Assembly (NCBI GenBank): GCA_934572355.1
Contig: CAKTKV010000017.1
Span: 1-14,326, forward strand
Direction: 5' to 3'
DNA length: 14,326 nucleotides
From: an uncultured Oscillospiraceae bacterium
GTDB lineage: Bacteria; Bacillota; Clostridia; Oscillospirales; Oscillospiraceae
The translations under genes and the position numbers were made by a program. The notes below the pieces were generated by a model. The model saw only the letters and a list, made by a program, of their open reading frames with translations, ran no database searches and was not told where the DNA came from. Position 1 is the first letter of the stretch, and every line of letters starts with the position of its first letter. Shown one piece after another: positions 13,124-14,326 of the stretch.

Positions 13124-13985
13124 AGCCCTTGACCGCACCGGCGGCGACGCCCTTGATGATGTGCTTCTGGCAGCTGAGATAGAACACGATGACGGGAATT
13201 ATGCTCAGCATTATCATTGCCATCGTCGCGCCCATGTCAACGGAGCCATAGCTGCCCTTGAGGTACTGGATGTGGATGGGTATGGTCATGTAGAGCTTCC
13301 TGTCGAGGACGAGGTAGGGGAGGAGGTAGTCGTTCCAGATCCACATTATCTCGAGCACGCCGACAGAAATGAGCGTAGGCTTGAGCATTGGGAGAACGAC
13401 GGAGAAGAAGGTGCGGATAGGCCCGCAGCCGTCTATTGCTGCGGCTTCCTCAATTTCAAGCGGGATGCTCTTTATAAAGCCTGAGAACATGAACACCGCA
13501 AGCCCCGCGCCGAAGCCGAGGTAGATTATCGGGATCGTCCACGGCGCGTTCAGCTTCAGGGTGTCCGCCGTCTTTGCGAGGTTGAACATGACCATCTGGA
13601 ACGGGACGACCATGGAGAACACGCAGAGATAGTACACTATTTTGCTGAAAAGCGTGCCGACCCGGGAGATATACCACGCGGCCATTGAGGTGCAGATGAG
13701 TATCAGCCCTGAGGAAATGACCGTTATGAGCAAGCTGAAGAGTACGGACTTGAGGAAGGGGTAGCTGCCGAAGGTCATACCCTTTTCGTAGTTTGCAAAG
13801 CCGACGAAGGATTCGCTGTTCGGCAGAGCGAAGGTATCGGTATTTACATGGGCGTTATCCTTGAAGGAGTTTATCAGGACAAGGATAATGGGCATGAGGT
13901 AGAACAGCGCGACGGCGGCAAAGAGCACGGTCAGCGCGGTCTTGCCGCGGTTTGTTTTGCTGTTGAGAGTAGTTGACTTTGCCAT
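13122..13985 (-). CDS. Carbohydrate ABC importer permease, MalG-like
   Basis: This is the second membrane subunit of a CUT1-type sugar importer. The 287-residue protein has an N-terminal helix at about 16-40 and roughly six helices overall. The cytoplasmic coupling loop EEAAAIDGCGPIRTFFSVV then LPMLKP lies at 179-203. The C-terminus ends QKHIIKGVAAGAVKG, typical of the family. The start ATG shares one base with the stop of the MalF-like gene (TAATG), indicating coupled translation. With malQ downstream the likely substrate is maltodextrin, but this is from context only. The binding protein would be expected upstream, beyond 14326; the ATPase is often encoded elsewhere. Confidence 0.95.
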   Translation of the reverse strand: MAKSTTLNSKTNRGKTALTVLFAAVALFYLMPIILVLINSFKDNAHVNTDTFALPNSESFVGFANYEKGMTFGSYPFLKSVLFSLLITVISSGLILICTSMAAWYISRVGTLFSKIVYYLCVFSMVVPFQMVMFNLAKTADTLKLNAPWTIPIIYLGFGAGLAVFMFSGFIKSIPLEIEEAAAIDGCGPIRTFFSVVLPMLKPTLISVGVLEIMWIWNDYLLPYLVLDRKLYMTIPIHIQYLKGSYGSVDMGATMAMIMLSIIPVIVFYLSCQKHIIKGVAAGAVKG

Positions 13986-14326
13986 TACTGCTGAACCTCC
14001 TTGTCTCTGCTGGATTTGAGCTGGAGAATACTTATAACGCTCACGAGGATGAAGAACACGACGGCCTTGGCCTGACCCATGCCGCGGTTCGTGGAGCTGG
14101 CATAGAACGCGTTATAGATATTGAGCGCGAGCATTTCTGTCGTTTTTAGTGTCTCGCCCCCGGCCTGAACGAACGGACGCCCTGCGGTGAGTGCAAGGTT
14201 CTGGTCGAAGAGCTTGAAGGAATTGGTTAGCGTGAGGAAGGTGCAGATCGTGATGGACGGCATGACGTTCGGGATCGTGACCTTCCACAGCGTCTGCCAT
14301 GAGCTTGCGCCGTCGATGCGCGCGGC
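13985..14326 (-). CDS. Carbohydrate ABC importer permease, MalF-like, C-terminal part
   Basis: The frame is open to the window edge, so only the last 113 residues are present and the start lies beyond 14326. The visible part begins in the coupling loop (AARIDGASSWQTLWKVTIP, then NVMPS), missing only the first Glu of the EAA motif. It continues through FKLFDQNLALTAGRP and a final membrane helix (AVVFFILVSVISILQL) to a charged tail. The GGRP and GETL-type region resembles CUT1 MalF/UgpA permeases. It pairs with the MalG-like subunit encoded next. Confidence 0.93.
   Translation of the reverse strand, partial: AARIDGASSWQTLWKVTIPNVMPSITICTFLTLTNSFKLFDQNLALTAGRPFVQAGGETLKTTEMLALNIYNAFYASSTNRGMGQAKAVVFFILVSVISILQLKSSRDKEVQQ

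Overview
The window looks like chromosomal DNA of a GC-rich, endospore-forming Firmicute (class Clostridia, probably Oscillospirales-like). The main reasons are a clear SpoIIID sporulation regulator, the Firmicutes-type class III fructose-1,6-bisphosphatase, a lipoprotein-type binding protein with a LAAC lipobox, strong GGAGG-type ribosome binding sites and sigma-A-like promoters. I see no phage, transposon, CRISPR array, rRNA or tRNA. The taxonomic placement is inference.

Layout. (1) 2-2082, plus: the C-terminal third of fbp and a GT4 glycosyltransferase with a coiled-coil tail, 17 nt apart. They end at a perfect hairpin shared with the convergent spoIIID (2132-2380, minus). A sigma-E-like promoter and a perfect 14-bp inverted repeat precede spoIIID. 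(2) 2661-6865, plus: a tight five-gene operon with a lipoprotein binding protein, a FecCD/BtuC-type permease, its ATPase, a class I SAM methyltransferase and a small FmdE-domain protein. The last four genes are joined by overlaps of 4, 11 and 4 nt, and the operon closes with an 18-bp terminator. (3) 6989-8161, minus: a solitary alpha-oxoamine synthase most like bacterial serine palmitoyltransferase, with a near-consensus sigma-A promoter and an AT-rich leader. (4) 8373-8442: an internally deleted remnant of a second copy of the FmdE gene, followed by several hairpins. (5) 8671-10050, minus: a MATE efflux protein. (6) 10207-11034, plus: an orphan four-TM protein. (7) 11132-11509, plus: a CsoR-family metal sensor with a histidine-rich N-terminus and its own promoter. 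(8) 11591-14326, minus: the end of a sugar ABC importer operon (MalF-like partial, MalG-like, MalQ).

How they work together. The MalF/MalG/MalQ block would import malto-oligosaccharides or similar sugars and rearrange the glucans in the cytoplasm. Fbp serves gluconeogenesis. The five-gene operon is the most interesting unit: a metal-chelate importer fixed to a methyltransferase and a zinc-finger-type FmdE protein. This suggests uptake plus intracellular processing of a metal complex or metallated cofactor whose identity cannot be read from sequence. The remnant of the FmdE gene 1.9 kb away shows that this module has been duplicated and eroded locally. Long ORFs antisense to the binding protein, MATE and malQ genes are treated as GC-codon shadows.
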